Positions 1 to 11,661 of a DNA stretch of 64,000 nt are shown here, piece after piece. Each line of letters starts with the position of its first letter. The stretch's first letter is position 1. The stretch spans positions 576,501 through 640,500 of the forward strand of contig NC_092580.1 in NCBI RefSeq assembly GCF_037975245.1. The letters run 5' to 3'. The stretch comes from Apostichopus japonicus. Its lineage: Eukaryota; Echinodermata; Holothuroidea; Aspidochirotida; Stichopodidae. The notes below the pieces were generated by a model that had not been told where the DNA came from, searched no databases, and worked only from the letters and a program-made list of their open reading frames with translations. Position numbers and translations under genes: made by a program.

Positions 1-30
1 AAGTATTAGAAACGAACATAGATTTATATC

Positions 31-125
31 AACTGCTGTCGTGGCGCGGTTGGTTGCTCTGTACCTCAAGAGCGTGACGATTTTTGGATCGCGGGCTCGA
101 GACCAGGTGGGGGCAGTTTGCTTTT
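31..125 (+). promoter_or_regulatory. tRNA-like Pol III promoter core of the satellite monomer (first copy shown)
   Basis: This is the first of about 337 equivalents. The A-box-like TGGCGCGGTTGG (42-53) differs from the tRNA consensus TGGCNNAGTTGG only by G for A. The B-box-like GGCTCGAGACC (94-104) matches GGTTCGANNCC at all but one position. The boxes start 52 bp apart, within the range of tRNA genes and tRNA-derived SINEs. AACTGC (31-36) and GCAGTT (113-118) are perfectly complementary and would close the fold like an extended acceptor stem. GCTCT (56-60) and AGAGC (69-73) form a second 5-bp stem. A TTTT run (122-125) lies just after the core, where a Pol III terminator would be. Against a working gene, another T run (81-85 here) lies between the boxes, and the T-arm stem pairs poorly. 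I infer descent from a tRNA-derived element; transcription is not shown. Confidence 0.6.
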
Positions 126-3100
126 GCCGCGATCTCATACGGTCTCTGGGAACTTTAAGTATTAGAAACGAACATAGATTTATATCAACTGCTGTCGTGG
201 CGCGGTTGGTTGCTCTGTACCTCGAGAGCGTGACGTATTTTGGATCGCGGGCTCGAGACCAGGTGGGGGCAGTTTGCTTTTGCCGCGATCTCATACGGTC
301 TCTGGGAACTTTAAGTATTAGAAACGAACATAGATTTATATCAACTGCTGTCGTGGCGCGGTTGGTTGCTCTGTACCTCGAGAGCGTGACGTATTTTGGA
401 TCGCGGGCTCGAGACCAGGTGGGGGCAGTTTGCTTTTGCAGCGATCTTATACGGTCTCTGGGAACTTTAAGTATTAGAAACGAACATAGATTTATATCAA
501 CTGCTGTCGTGGCGCGGTTGGTTGCTCTGTACCTCGAGAGCGTGACGTATTTTGGATCGCGGGCTCGAGACCAGGTGGGGGCAGTTTGCTTTTGCCGCGA
601 TCTTATACGGTCTCTGGGAACTTTAAGTATTAGAAACGAACATAGATTTATATCAACTGCTGTCGTGGCGCGGTTGTTTGTGCTCTGTACCTCGAGAGCG
701 TGACGTATTTTGGATCGCGGGCTCGAGACCAGGTGGGGGCAGTTTGCTTTTGCCGCGATCTTATACGGTCTCTGGGAACTTTAAGTATTAGAAACGAACA
801 TAGATTTATATCAACTGCTGTCGTGGCGCGGTTGTTTGTGCTCTGTACCTCGAGAGCGTGACGTATTTTGGATCGCGGGCTCGAGACCAGGTGGGGGCAG
901 TTTGCTTTTGCCGCGATCTCATACGGTCTCTGGAACTTTAAGTATTAGAAACGAACATAGACTTATATCAACTGCTGTCGTGGCGCGGTTGGTTGCTCTG
1001 TACCTCGAGAGCGTGACGTATTTTGGATCGCGGGCTCGAGACCAGGTGGGGGCAGTTTGCTTTTGCCGCGATCTCATACGGTCTCTGGAACTTTAAGTAT
1101 TAGAAACGAACATAGACTTATATCAACTGCTGTCGTGGCGCGGTTGGTTGCTCTGTACCTCGAGAGCGTGACGTATTTTGGATCGCGGGCTCGAGACCAG
1201 GTGGGGGCAGTTTGCTTTTGCCGCGATCTTATACGGTCTCTGGGAACTTTAAGTATTAGAAACGAACATAGATTTATATCAACTGCTGTCGTGGCGCGGT
1301 TGGTTGCTCTGTACCTCGAGAGCGTGACGTATTTTGGATCGCGGGCTCGAGACCAGGTGGGGGCAGTTTGCTTTTGCCGCGATCTCATACGGTCTCTGGG
1401 AACTTTAAGTATTAGAAACGAACATAGATTTATATCAACTGCTGTCGTGGCGCGGTTGGTTGCTCTGTACCTCGAGAGCGTGACGTATTTTGGATCGCGG
1501 GCTCGAGACCAGGTGGGGGCAGTTTGCTTTTGCCGCGATCTGGTACGGTCTCTGGAACTTTAAGTATTAGAAACGAACATAGATTTATATCAACTGCTGT
1601 CGTGGCGCGGTTGGTTGCTCTGTACCTCGAGAGCGTGACGATTTTTGGATCGCGGGCTCGAGACCAGGTGGGGGCAGTTTGCTTTTGCCGCGATCTCATA
1701 CGGTCTCTGGGAACTTTAAGTATTAGAAACGAACATAGATTGATATCAACTGCTGTCGTGGCGCGGTTGGTTGCTCTGTACCTCGAGAGCGTGACGATTT
1801 TTGGATCGCGGGCTCGAGACCAGGTGGGGGCAGTTTGCTTTTGCCGCGATCTCATACGGTCTCTGGGAACTTTAAGTATTAGAAACGAACATAGATTTAT
1901 ATCAACTGCTGTCGTGGCGCGGTTGGTTGCTCTGTACCTCGAGAGCGTGACGATTTTTGGATCGCGGGCTCGAGACCACGTGGGGGCAGTTTGCTTTTGC
2001 CGCGATCTTATACGGTCTCTGGAACTTTAAGTATTAGAAACGAACATAGATTTGTATCAACTGCTGTCGTGGCGCGGTTGGTTGCTCTGTACCTCGAGAG
2101 CGTGACGTATTTTGGATTGCGGGCTCGAGACCAGGTGGGGGCAGTTTGCTTTTGCCGCGATCTTATACGGTCTCTGGAACTTTAAGTATTAGAAACGAAC
2201 ATAGATTTGTATCAACTGCTGTCGTGGCGCGGTTGGTTGCTCTGTACCTCGAGAGCGTGACGTATTTTGGATTGCGGGCTCGAGACCAGGTGGGGGCAGT
2301 TTGCTTTTGCCGCGATCTTATACGGTCTCTGGGAACTTTAAGTATTAGAAACGAACATAGATTTATATCAACTGCTGTCGTGGCGCGGTTGGTTGCTCTG
2401 TACCTCGAGAGCGTGACGTATTTTGGATCGCGGGCTCGAGACCACGTGGGGGCAGTTTGCTTTTGCCGCGATCTCATACGGTCTCTGGAACTTTAAGTAT
2501 TAGAAACGAACATAGATTTATATCAACTGCTGTCGTGGCGCGGTTGGTTGCTCTGTACCTCGAGAGCGTGACGTATTTTGGATCGCGGGCTCGAGACCAG
2601 GTGGGGGCAGTTTGCTTTTGCCGCGATCTCATACGGTCTCTGGGAACTTTAAGTATTAGAAACGAACATAGATTTATATCAACTGCTGTCGTGGCGCGGT
2701 TGATTGCTCTGTACCTCGAGAGCATGACGTATTTTGGATCGCGGGCTCGAGACCAGGTGGGGGCAGTTTGCTTTTGCCGCGATCTCATACGGTCTCTGGG
2801 AACTTTAAGTATTAGAAACGAACATAGATTTATATCAACTGCTGTCGTGGCGCGGTTGGTTGCTCTGTACCTCGAGAGCGTGACGTATTTTGGATCGCGG
2901 GCTCGAGACCAGGTGGGGGCAGTTTGCTTTTGCCGCGATCTCATACGGTCTCTGGGAACTTTAAGTATTAGAAACGAACATAGATTTATATCAACTGCTG
3001 TCGTGGCGCGGTTGGTTGCTCTGTACCTCGAGAGCGTGACGTATTTTGGATCGCGGGCTCGAGACCAGGTGGGGGCAGTTTGCTTTTGCCGCGATCTCAT

Positions 3101-3239
3101 ACGGTCTCTGGGAACTTTAAGTATTAGAAACGAACATAGATTTATATCAACTGCTGTCGTGGCGCGGTTGGTTGCTCTGTACCTCGAGAGCGTGACGTAT
3201 TTTGGATTGCGGGCTCGAGACCAGGTGGGGGCAGTTTGC

Positions 3240-6200
3240 TTTTGCCGCCATCTAATACGGTCTCTGGGATCTTTAAGTATTAGAAACGAACATATATTTA
3301 TATTAACTGCTGTCGTGGCGCGGTTGGTTGTGCTCTGTACCTCGAGAGCGTGACGTATTTTGGATCGCGGGCTCGAGACCAGGTGGGGGCAGTTTGCTTT
3401 TGCCGCGATCTCATACGGTCTCTGGAACTTTAAGTATTAGAAACGAACATAGATTTATATCAAATGCTGTCGTGGCGCGGTTGTTTGTGCTCTGTACCTC
3501 GAGAGCGTGACGTATTTTGGATCGCGGGCTCGAGACCAGGTGGGGGCAGTTTGCTTTTGCCGCGATCTCATACGGTCTCTGGAACTTTAAGTATTAGAAA
3601 CGAACATAGACTTATATCAACTGCTGTCGTGGCGCGGTTGGTTGCTCTGTACCTCGAGAGCGTGACGTATTTTGGATCGCGGGCTCGAGACCAGGTGGGG
3701 GCAGTTTGCTTTTGCCGCGATCTTATACGGTCTCTGGGAACTTTAAGTATTAGAAACGAACATAGATTTATATCAACTGCTGTCGTGGCGCGGTTGGTTG
3801 TTTTGTACCTCGAGAGCGTGACGTATTTTGGATCGCGGGCTCGAGACCAGGTGGGGGCAGTTTGCTTTTGCCGCGATCTTATACGGTCTCTGGGAACTTT
3901 AAGTATTAGAAACGAACATAGATTTATATCAACTGCTGTCGTGGCGCGGTTGGTTGCTCTGTACCTCGAGAGCGTGACGTATTTTGGATCGCGGGCTCGA
4001 GACCAGGTGGGGGCAGTTTGCTTTTGCCGGGTTCTTATACGGTCTCTGGGAACTTTAAGTATTAGAAACGAACATAGATTTATATCAACTGCTGTCGTGG
4101 CGCGGTTGGTTGCTCTGTACCTCGAGAGGGTGACGTATTTTGGATCGCGGGCTCGAGACCAGGTGGGGGCAGTTTGCTTTTGCCGGGTTCTTATACGGTC
4201 TCTGGGAACTTTAAGTATTAGAAACGAACATAGATTTATATCAACTGCTGTCGTGGCGCGTTTGGTTGCTCTGTACCTCGAGAGGGTGACGTATTTTGGA
4301 TCGCGGGCTCGAGACCAGGTGGGGGCAGTTTGCTTTTGCCGCGATCTCATACGGTCTCTGGGAACTTTAAGTATTAGAAACGAACATAGATTTATATCAA
4401 CTGCTGTCGTGGCGCGGTTGGTTGCTCTGTACCTCGAGAGCGTGACGTATTTTGGATCGCGGGCTCGAGACCACGTGGGGGCAGTTTGCTTTTGCCGCGA
4501 TCTTATACGGTCTCTGGAACTTTAAGTATTAGAAACGAACATAGATTTATATCAACTGCTGTCGTGGCGCGGTTGGTTGCTCTGTACCTCGAGAGCGTGA
4601 CGTATTTTGGATCGCGGGCTCGAGACCAGGTGGGGGCAGTTTGCTTTTGCCGCGATCTTATACGGTCTCTGGGAACTTTAAGTATTAGAAACGAACATAG
4701 ATTTATATCAACTGCTGTCGTGGCGCGGTTGGTTGCTCTGTACCTCGATAGCGTGACGTATTTTGGATCGCGGGCTCGAGACCAGGTGGGGGCAGTTTGC
4801 TTTTGCCGGGATCTTATACGGTCTCTGGAACTTTAAGTATTAGAAACGAACATAGATTTATATCAACTGCTGTCGTGGCGCGGTTGGTTGCTCTGTACCT
4901 CGATAGCGTGACGTATTTTGGATCGCGGGCTCGAGACCAGGTGGGGGCAGTTTGCTTTTGCCGGGTTATTATACGGTCTCTGGGAACTTTAAGTATTAGA
5001 AACGAACATAGATTTATATCAACTGCTGTCGTGGCGCGGTTGGTTGCTCTGTACCTCGATAGCGTGACGATTTTTGAATCGCCGGCTCGAGACCAGGTGG
5101 GGGCAGTTTGCTTTTGCCGGGTTCTTATACGGTCTCTGGGAACTTTAAGTATTAGAAACGAACATAGATTTATATCAACTGCTGTCGTGGCGCGGTTGGT
5201 TGCTCTGTACCTCGAGAGCGTGACGTATTTTGGATTGCGGGCTCGAGACCAGGTGGGGGCAGTTTGCTTTTGCCGCCATCTAATACGGTCTCTGGGAACT
5301 TTAAGTATTAGAAACGAACATATATTTATATTAACTGCTGTCGTGGCGCGGTTGGTTGTGCTCTGTACCTCGAGAGCGTGACGTATTTTGGATCGCGGGC
5401 TCGAGACCAGGTGGGGGCAGTTTGCTTTTGCCGCGATCTCATACGGTCTCTGGAACTTTAAGTATTAGAAACGAACATAGATTTATATCAAATGCTGTCG
5501 TGGCGCGGTTGTTTGTGCTCTGTACCTCGAGAGCGTGACGTATTTTGGATCGCGGGCTCGAGACCAGGTGGGGGCAGTTTGCTTTTGCCGCGATCTCATA
5601 CGGTCTCTGGAACTTTAAGTATTAGAAACGAACATAGACTTATATCAACTGCTGTCGTGGCGCGGTTGGTTGCTCTGTACCTCGAGAGCGTGACGTATTT
5701 TGGATCGCGGGCTCGAGACCAGGTGGGGGCAGTTTGCTTTTGCCGCGATCTTATACGGTCTCTGGGAACTTTAAGTATTAGAAACGAACATAGATTTATA
5801 TCAACTGCTGTCGTGGCGCGGTTGGTTGTTTTGTACCTCGAGAGCGTGACGTATTTTGGATCGCGGGCTCGAGACCAGGTGGGGGCAGTTTGCTTTTGCC
5901 GCGATCTCATACGGTCTCTGGGAACTTTAAGTATTAGAAACGAACATAGATTTATATCAACTGCTGTCGTGGCGCTGTTGGTTGCTCTGTACCTCGAGAG
6001 CGTGACGTATTTGGATCGCGGGCTCGAGACCAGGTGGGGGCAGTTTGCTTTTGCCGGGTTCTTATACGGTCTCTGGGAACTTTAAGTATTAGAAACGAAC
6101 ATAGATTTATATCAACTGCTGTCGTGGCGCGGTTGGTTGCTCTGTACCTCGAGAGGGTGACGTATTTTGGATCGCGGGCTCGAGACCAGGTGGGGGCAGT

Positions 6201-7300
6201 TTGCTTTTGCCGCGATCTCATACGGTCTCTGGGAACTTTAAGTATTAGAAACGAACATAGATTTATATCAACTGCTGTCGTGGCGCGGTTGGTTGCTCTG
6301 TACCTCGAGAGCGTGACGTATTTTGGATCGCGGGCTCGAGACCAGGTGGGGGCAGTTTGCTTTTGCCGCGATCTTATACGGTCTCTGGAACTTTAAGTAT
6401 TAGAAACGAACATAGATTTATATCAACTGCTGTCGTGGCGCGGTTGGTTGCTCTGTACCTCGAGAGCGTGACGTATTTTGGATCGCGGGCTCGAGACCAG
6501 GTGGGGGCAGTTTGCTTTTGCCGCGATCTCATACGGTCTCTGGGAACTTTAAGTATTAGAAACGAACATAGATTTATATCAACTGCTGTCGTGGCGCGGT
6601 TGGTTGCTCTGTACCTCGATAGCGTGACGTATTTTGGATCGCGGGCTCGAGACCAGGTGGGGGCAGTTTGCTTTTGCCGGGATCTTATACGGTCTCTGGA
6701 ACTTTAAGTATTAGAAACGAACATAGATTTATATCAACTGCTGTCGTGGCGCGGTTGGTTGCTCTGTACCTCGATAGCGTGACGTATTTTGGATCGCGGG
6801 CTCGAGACCAGGTGGGGGCAGTTTGCTTTTGCCGGGTTCTTATACGGTCTCTGGGAACTTTAAGTATTAGAAACGAACATAGATTTATATCAACTGCTGT
6901 CGTGGCGCGGTTGGTTGCTCTGTACCTCGATAGCGTGACGATTTTTGAATCGCGGGCTCGAGACCAGGTGGGGGCAGTTTGCTTTTGCCGCGATCTTATA
7001 CGGTCTCTGGGAACTTTAAGTATTAGAAACGAACATAGATTTATATCAACTGCTGTCGTGGCGCGGTTGGTTGCTCTGTACCTCGAGAGCGTGACGTATT
7101 TTGGATCGCGGGCTCGAGACCAGGTGGGGGCAGTTTGCTTTTGCCGGGTTCTTATACGGTCTCTGGGAACTTTAAGTATTAGAAACGAACATAGATTTAT
7201 ATCAACTGCTGTCGTGGCGCGGTTGGTTGCTCTGTACCTCGAGAGGGTGACGTATTTTGGATCGCGGGCTCGAGACCAGGTGGGGGCAGTTTGCTTTTGC
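3240..7300 (+). repeat. Higher-order repeat, 2,028-bp (13-monomer) period
   Basis: Rare marker variants recur at a 2,028-bp offset. A GCCGCCATCTAATACGG variant with CATATATTTATATTAACTG (about 3,246-3,310) reappears at about 5,274-5,338. The ATCAAATGCTGTCG variant (about 3,460) reappears at about 5,488. The second copy has lost one whole monomer of the GAGAGGGTGACG type and one T (GTATTTGG near 6,010). The same marker set recurs at about 16,325 and 18,043, so the block has been copied repeatedly within the array. Outer limits are approximate. Confidence 0.8.
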
Positions 7301-7929
7301 CGCGATCTCATACGGTCTCTGGGAACTTTAAGTATTAGAAACGAACATAGATTTATATCAACTGCTGTCGTGGCGCGGTTGGTTGCTCTGTACCTCGAGA
7401 GCGTGACGTATTTTGGATCGCGGGCTCGAGACCACGTGGGGGCAGTTTGCTTTTGCCGCGATCTTATACGGTCTCTGGAACTTTAAGTATTAGAAACGAA
7501 CATAGATTTATATCAACTGCTGTCGTGGCGCGGTTGGTTGCTCTGTACCTCGAGAGCGTGACGTATTTTGGATCGCGGGCTCGAGACCAGGTGGGGGCAG
7601 TTTGCTTTTGCCGCGATCTGATACGGTCTCTGGGAACTTTAAGTATTAGAAACGAACATAGATTTATATCAACTGCTGTCGTGGCGCGGTTGGTTGCTCT
7701 GTACCTCGATAGCGTGACGTATTTTGGATCGCGGGCTCGAGACCAGGTGGGGGCAGTTTGCTTTTGCCGGGATCTTATACGGTCTCTGGAACTTTAAGTA
7801 TTAGAAACGAACATAGATTTATATCAACTGCTGTCGTGGCGCGGTTGGTTGCTCTGTACCTCGATAGCGTGACGTATTTTGGATCGCGGGCTCGAGACCA
7901 GGTGGGGGCAGTTTGCTTTTGCCGGGTTC

Positions 7930-10900
7930 TTATACGGTCTCTGGGAACTTTAAGTATTAGAAACGAACATAGATTTATATCAACTGCTGTCGTGGCGCGG
8001 TTGGTTGCTCTGTACCTCGAGAGCGTGACGATTTTTGAATCGCGGGCTCGAGACCAGGTGGGGGCAGTTTGCTTTTGCCGGGTTCTCATACGGTCTCTGG
8101 GAACTTTAAGTATTAGAAACGAACATAGATTTATATCAACTGCTGTCGTGGCGCGGTTGGTTGCTCTGTACCTCGAGAGCGTAACGATTTTTGAATCGCG
8201 GGCTCGAGACCAGGTGGGGGCAGTTTGCTTTTGCCGCGATCTCATACGGTCTCTGGGAACTTTAAGTATTAGAAACGAACATAGATTTATATCAACTGCT
8301 GTCGTGGCGCGGTTGGTTGCTCTGTACCTCGAGAGCGTAACGATTTTTGGATCGCGGGCTCGAGACCAGGTGGGGGCAGTTTGCTTTTGCCGCGATCTTA
8401 TACGGTCTCTGGGAACTTTAAGTATTAGAAACGAACATAGATTTATATCAACTGCTGTCGTGGCGCGGTTGGTTGCTCTGTACCTCAAGAGCGTAACGAT
8501 TTTTGGATCGCGGGCTCGAGACCACGTGGGGGCAGTTTGCTTTTGCCGCGATCTTATACGGTCTCTGGGAACTTTAAGTTTTAGAAACGAACATAGATTT
8601 ATATCAACTGCTGTCGTGGCGCGGTTGATTGCTCTGTACCTCGAGAGCGTGACGTATTTTGGATCGCGGGCTCGAGACCAGGTGGGGGCAGTTTGCTTTT
8701 GCCGCGATCTAATACGGTCTCTGGGAAATTTAAGTATTAGAAACGAACATAGATTTATATCAACTGCTGTCGTGGCGCGGTTGATTGCTCTGTACCTCGA
8801 GAGCATGACGTATTTTGGATCGCGGGCTCGAGACCAGGTGGGGGCAGTTTGCTTTTGCCGCGATCTTATACGGTCTCTGGGAACTTTAAGTATTAGAAAC
8901 GAACATAGATTTATATCAACTGCTGTCGTGGCGCGGTTGGTTGCTCTGTACCTCGATAGCGTGACGTATTTTAGATCGCGGGCTCGAGACCAGGTGGGGG
9001 CAGTTTGCTTTTGCCGCGATCTCATACGGTCTCTGGGAACTTTAAGTATTAGAAACGAACATAGATTTATATCAACTGCTGTCGTGGCGCGGTTGGTTGC
9101 TCTGTACCTCGAGAGCGTGACGTATTTTGGATCGCGGGCTCGAGACCAGGTGGGGCAGTTTGCTTTTGCCGCGATCTTATACGGTCTCTGGGAACTTTAA
9201 GTATTAGAAACGAACATAGATTTATATCAACTGCTGTCGTGGCGCGGTTGATTGCTCTGTACCTCGATAGCGTGACGTATTTTGGATCGCGGGCTCGAGA
9301 CCAGGTGGGGCAGTTTGCTTTTGCCGCGATCTTATACGGTCTCTGGGAACTTTAAGTATTAGAAACGAACATAGATTTATATCAACTGCTGTCGTGGCGC
9401 GGTTGATTGCTCTGTACCTCGAGAGCGTGACGTATTTTGGATCGCGGGCTCGAGACCAGGTGGGGGCAGTTTGCTTTTGCCGCGATCTAATACGGTCTCT
9501 GGGAAATTTAAGTATTAGAAACGAACATAGATTTATATCAACTGCTGTCGTGGCGCGGTTGATTGCTCTGTACCTCGAGAGCATGACGTATTTTGGATCG
9601 CGGGCTCGAGACCAGGTGGGGGCAGTTTGCTTTTGCCGCGATCTCATACGGTCTCTGGAGCTTTAAGTATTAGAAACGAACATAGATTTATATCAACTGC
9701 TGTCGTGGCGCGGTTGGTTGCTCTGTACCTCGAGAGCGTGACGTATTTTGGATTGCGGGCTCGAGACCAGGTGGGGGCAGTTTGCTTTTGCCGCGATCTT
9801 ATACGGTCTCTGGAACTTTAAGTATTAGAAACGAACATAGATTTATATCAACTGCTGTCGTGGCGCGGTTGGTTGCTCTGTACCTCGAGAGCGTGACGTA
9901 TTTTGGATCGCGGGCTCGAGACCAGGTGGGGGCAGTTTGCTTTTGCCGCGATCTTATACGGTCTCTGGGAACTTTAAGTATTAGAAACGAACATAGATTT
10001 ATATCAACTGCTGTCGTGGCGCGGTTGGTTGCTCTGTACCTCGAGAGCGTGACGTATTTTGGATCGCGGGCTCGAGACCAGGTGGGGGCAGTTTGCTTTT
10101 GCCGCGATCTCATACGGTCTCTGGAGCTTTAAGTATTAGAAACGAACATAGATTTATATCAACTGCTGTCGTGGCGCGGTTGGTTGCTCTGTACCTCGAT
10201 AGCGTGACGTATTTTAGATCGCGGGCTCGAGACCAGGTGGGGCAGTTTGCTTTTGCCGCGATCTCATACGGTCTCTGGGAACTTTAAGTATTAGAAACGA
10301 ACATAGATTTATATCAACTGCTGTCGTGGCGCGGTTGGTTGCTCTGTACCTCGAGAGCGTGACGTATTTTGGATCGCGGGCTCGAGACCAGGTGGGGGCA
10401 GTTTGCTTTTGCCGCGATCTCATACGGTCTCTGGAGCTTTAAGTATTAGAAACGAACATAGATTTATATCAACTGCTGTCGTGGCGCGGTTGGTTGCTCT
10501 GTACCTCGAGAGCGTGACGTATTTTGGATTGCGGGCTCGAGACCAGGTGGGGGCAGTTTGCTTTTGCCGCGATCTTATACGGTCTCTGGAACTTTAAGTA
10601 TTAGAAACGAACATAGATTTATATCAACTGCTGTCGTGGCGCGGTTGGTTGCTCTGTACCTCGAGAGCGTGACGTATTTTGGATCGCGGGCTCGAGACCA
10701 GGTGGGGGCAGTTTGCTTTTGCCGCGATCTCATACGGTCTCTGGGAACTTTAAGTATTAGAAACGAACATAGATTTATATCAACTGCTGTCGTGGCGCGG
10801 TTGGTTGCTCTGTACCTCGAGAGCGTGACGTATTTTGGATCGCGGGCTCGAGACCAGGTGGGGGCAGTTTGCTTTTGCCGCGATCTTATACGGTCTCTGG

Positions 10901-11661
10901 AGCTTTAAGTATTAGAAACGAACATAGATTTATATCAACTGCTGTCGTGGCGCGGTTGGTTGCTCTGTACCTCGAGAGCGTGACGTATTTTGGATTGCGG
11001 GCTCGAGACCAGGTGGGGGCAGTTTGCTTTTGCCGCGATCTTATACGGTCTCTGGAACTTTAAGTATTAGAAACGAACATAGATTTATATCAACTGCTGT
11101 CGTGGCGCGGTTGGTTGCTCTGTACCTCGAGAGCGTGACGTATTTTGGATCGCGGGCTCGAGACCAGGTGGGGGCAGTTTGCTTTTGCCGCGATCTCATA
11201 CGGTCTCTGGAGCTTTAAGTATTAGAAACGAACATAGATTTATATCAACTGCTGTCGTGGCGCGGTTGGTTGCTCTGTACCTCGAGAGCGTGACGTATTT
11301 TGGATTGCGGGCTCGAGACCAGGTGGGGGCAGTTTGCTTTTGCCGCGATCTTATACGGTCTCTGGAACTTTAAGTATTAGAAACGAACATAGATTTATAT
11401 CAACTGCTGTCGTGGCGCGGTTGGTTGCTCTGTACCTCGAGAGCGTGACGTATTTTGGATCGCGGGCTCGAGACCAGGTGGGGGCAGTTTGCTTTTGCCG
11501 CGATCTTATACGGTCTCTGGGAACTTTAAGTATTAGAAACGAACATAGATTTATATCAACTGCTGTCGTGGCGCGGTTGGTTGCTCTGTACCTCGAGAGC
11601 GTGACGTATTTTGGATCGCGGGCTCGAGACCAGGTGGGGGCAGTTTGCTTTTGCCGCGAAC
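7930..11661 (+). repeat. 24-monomer tandem duplication, copy 1 (3,732 bp)
   Basis: This is the first copy of a 3,732-bp direct tandem duplication. Identity with copy 2 begins just after the GCCGGGTTC/GCCGCGAAC difference near 7,925 and runs to the GCCGCGAAC unit near 11,655. It includes the distinctive run of units with TTTTTGAATCG, ACCTCAAGAGC, AAGTTTTAG, GGGAAATTTAAG, GAGCATGACG and TATTTTAGATCG. All open frames inside translate identically in the two copies apart from one substitution. Confidence 0.9.

Noticed and set aside
42-118. Functional tRNA genes in tandem
   Set aside because: No convincing anticodon arm, a poor T stem, and a T run between the boxes; only the promoter boxes and outer stem are tRNA-like.
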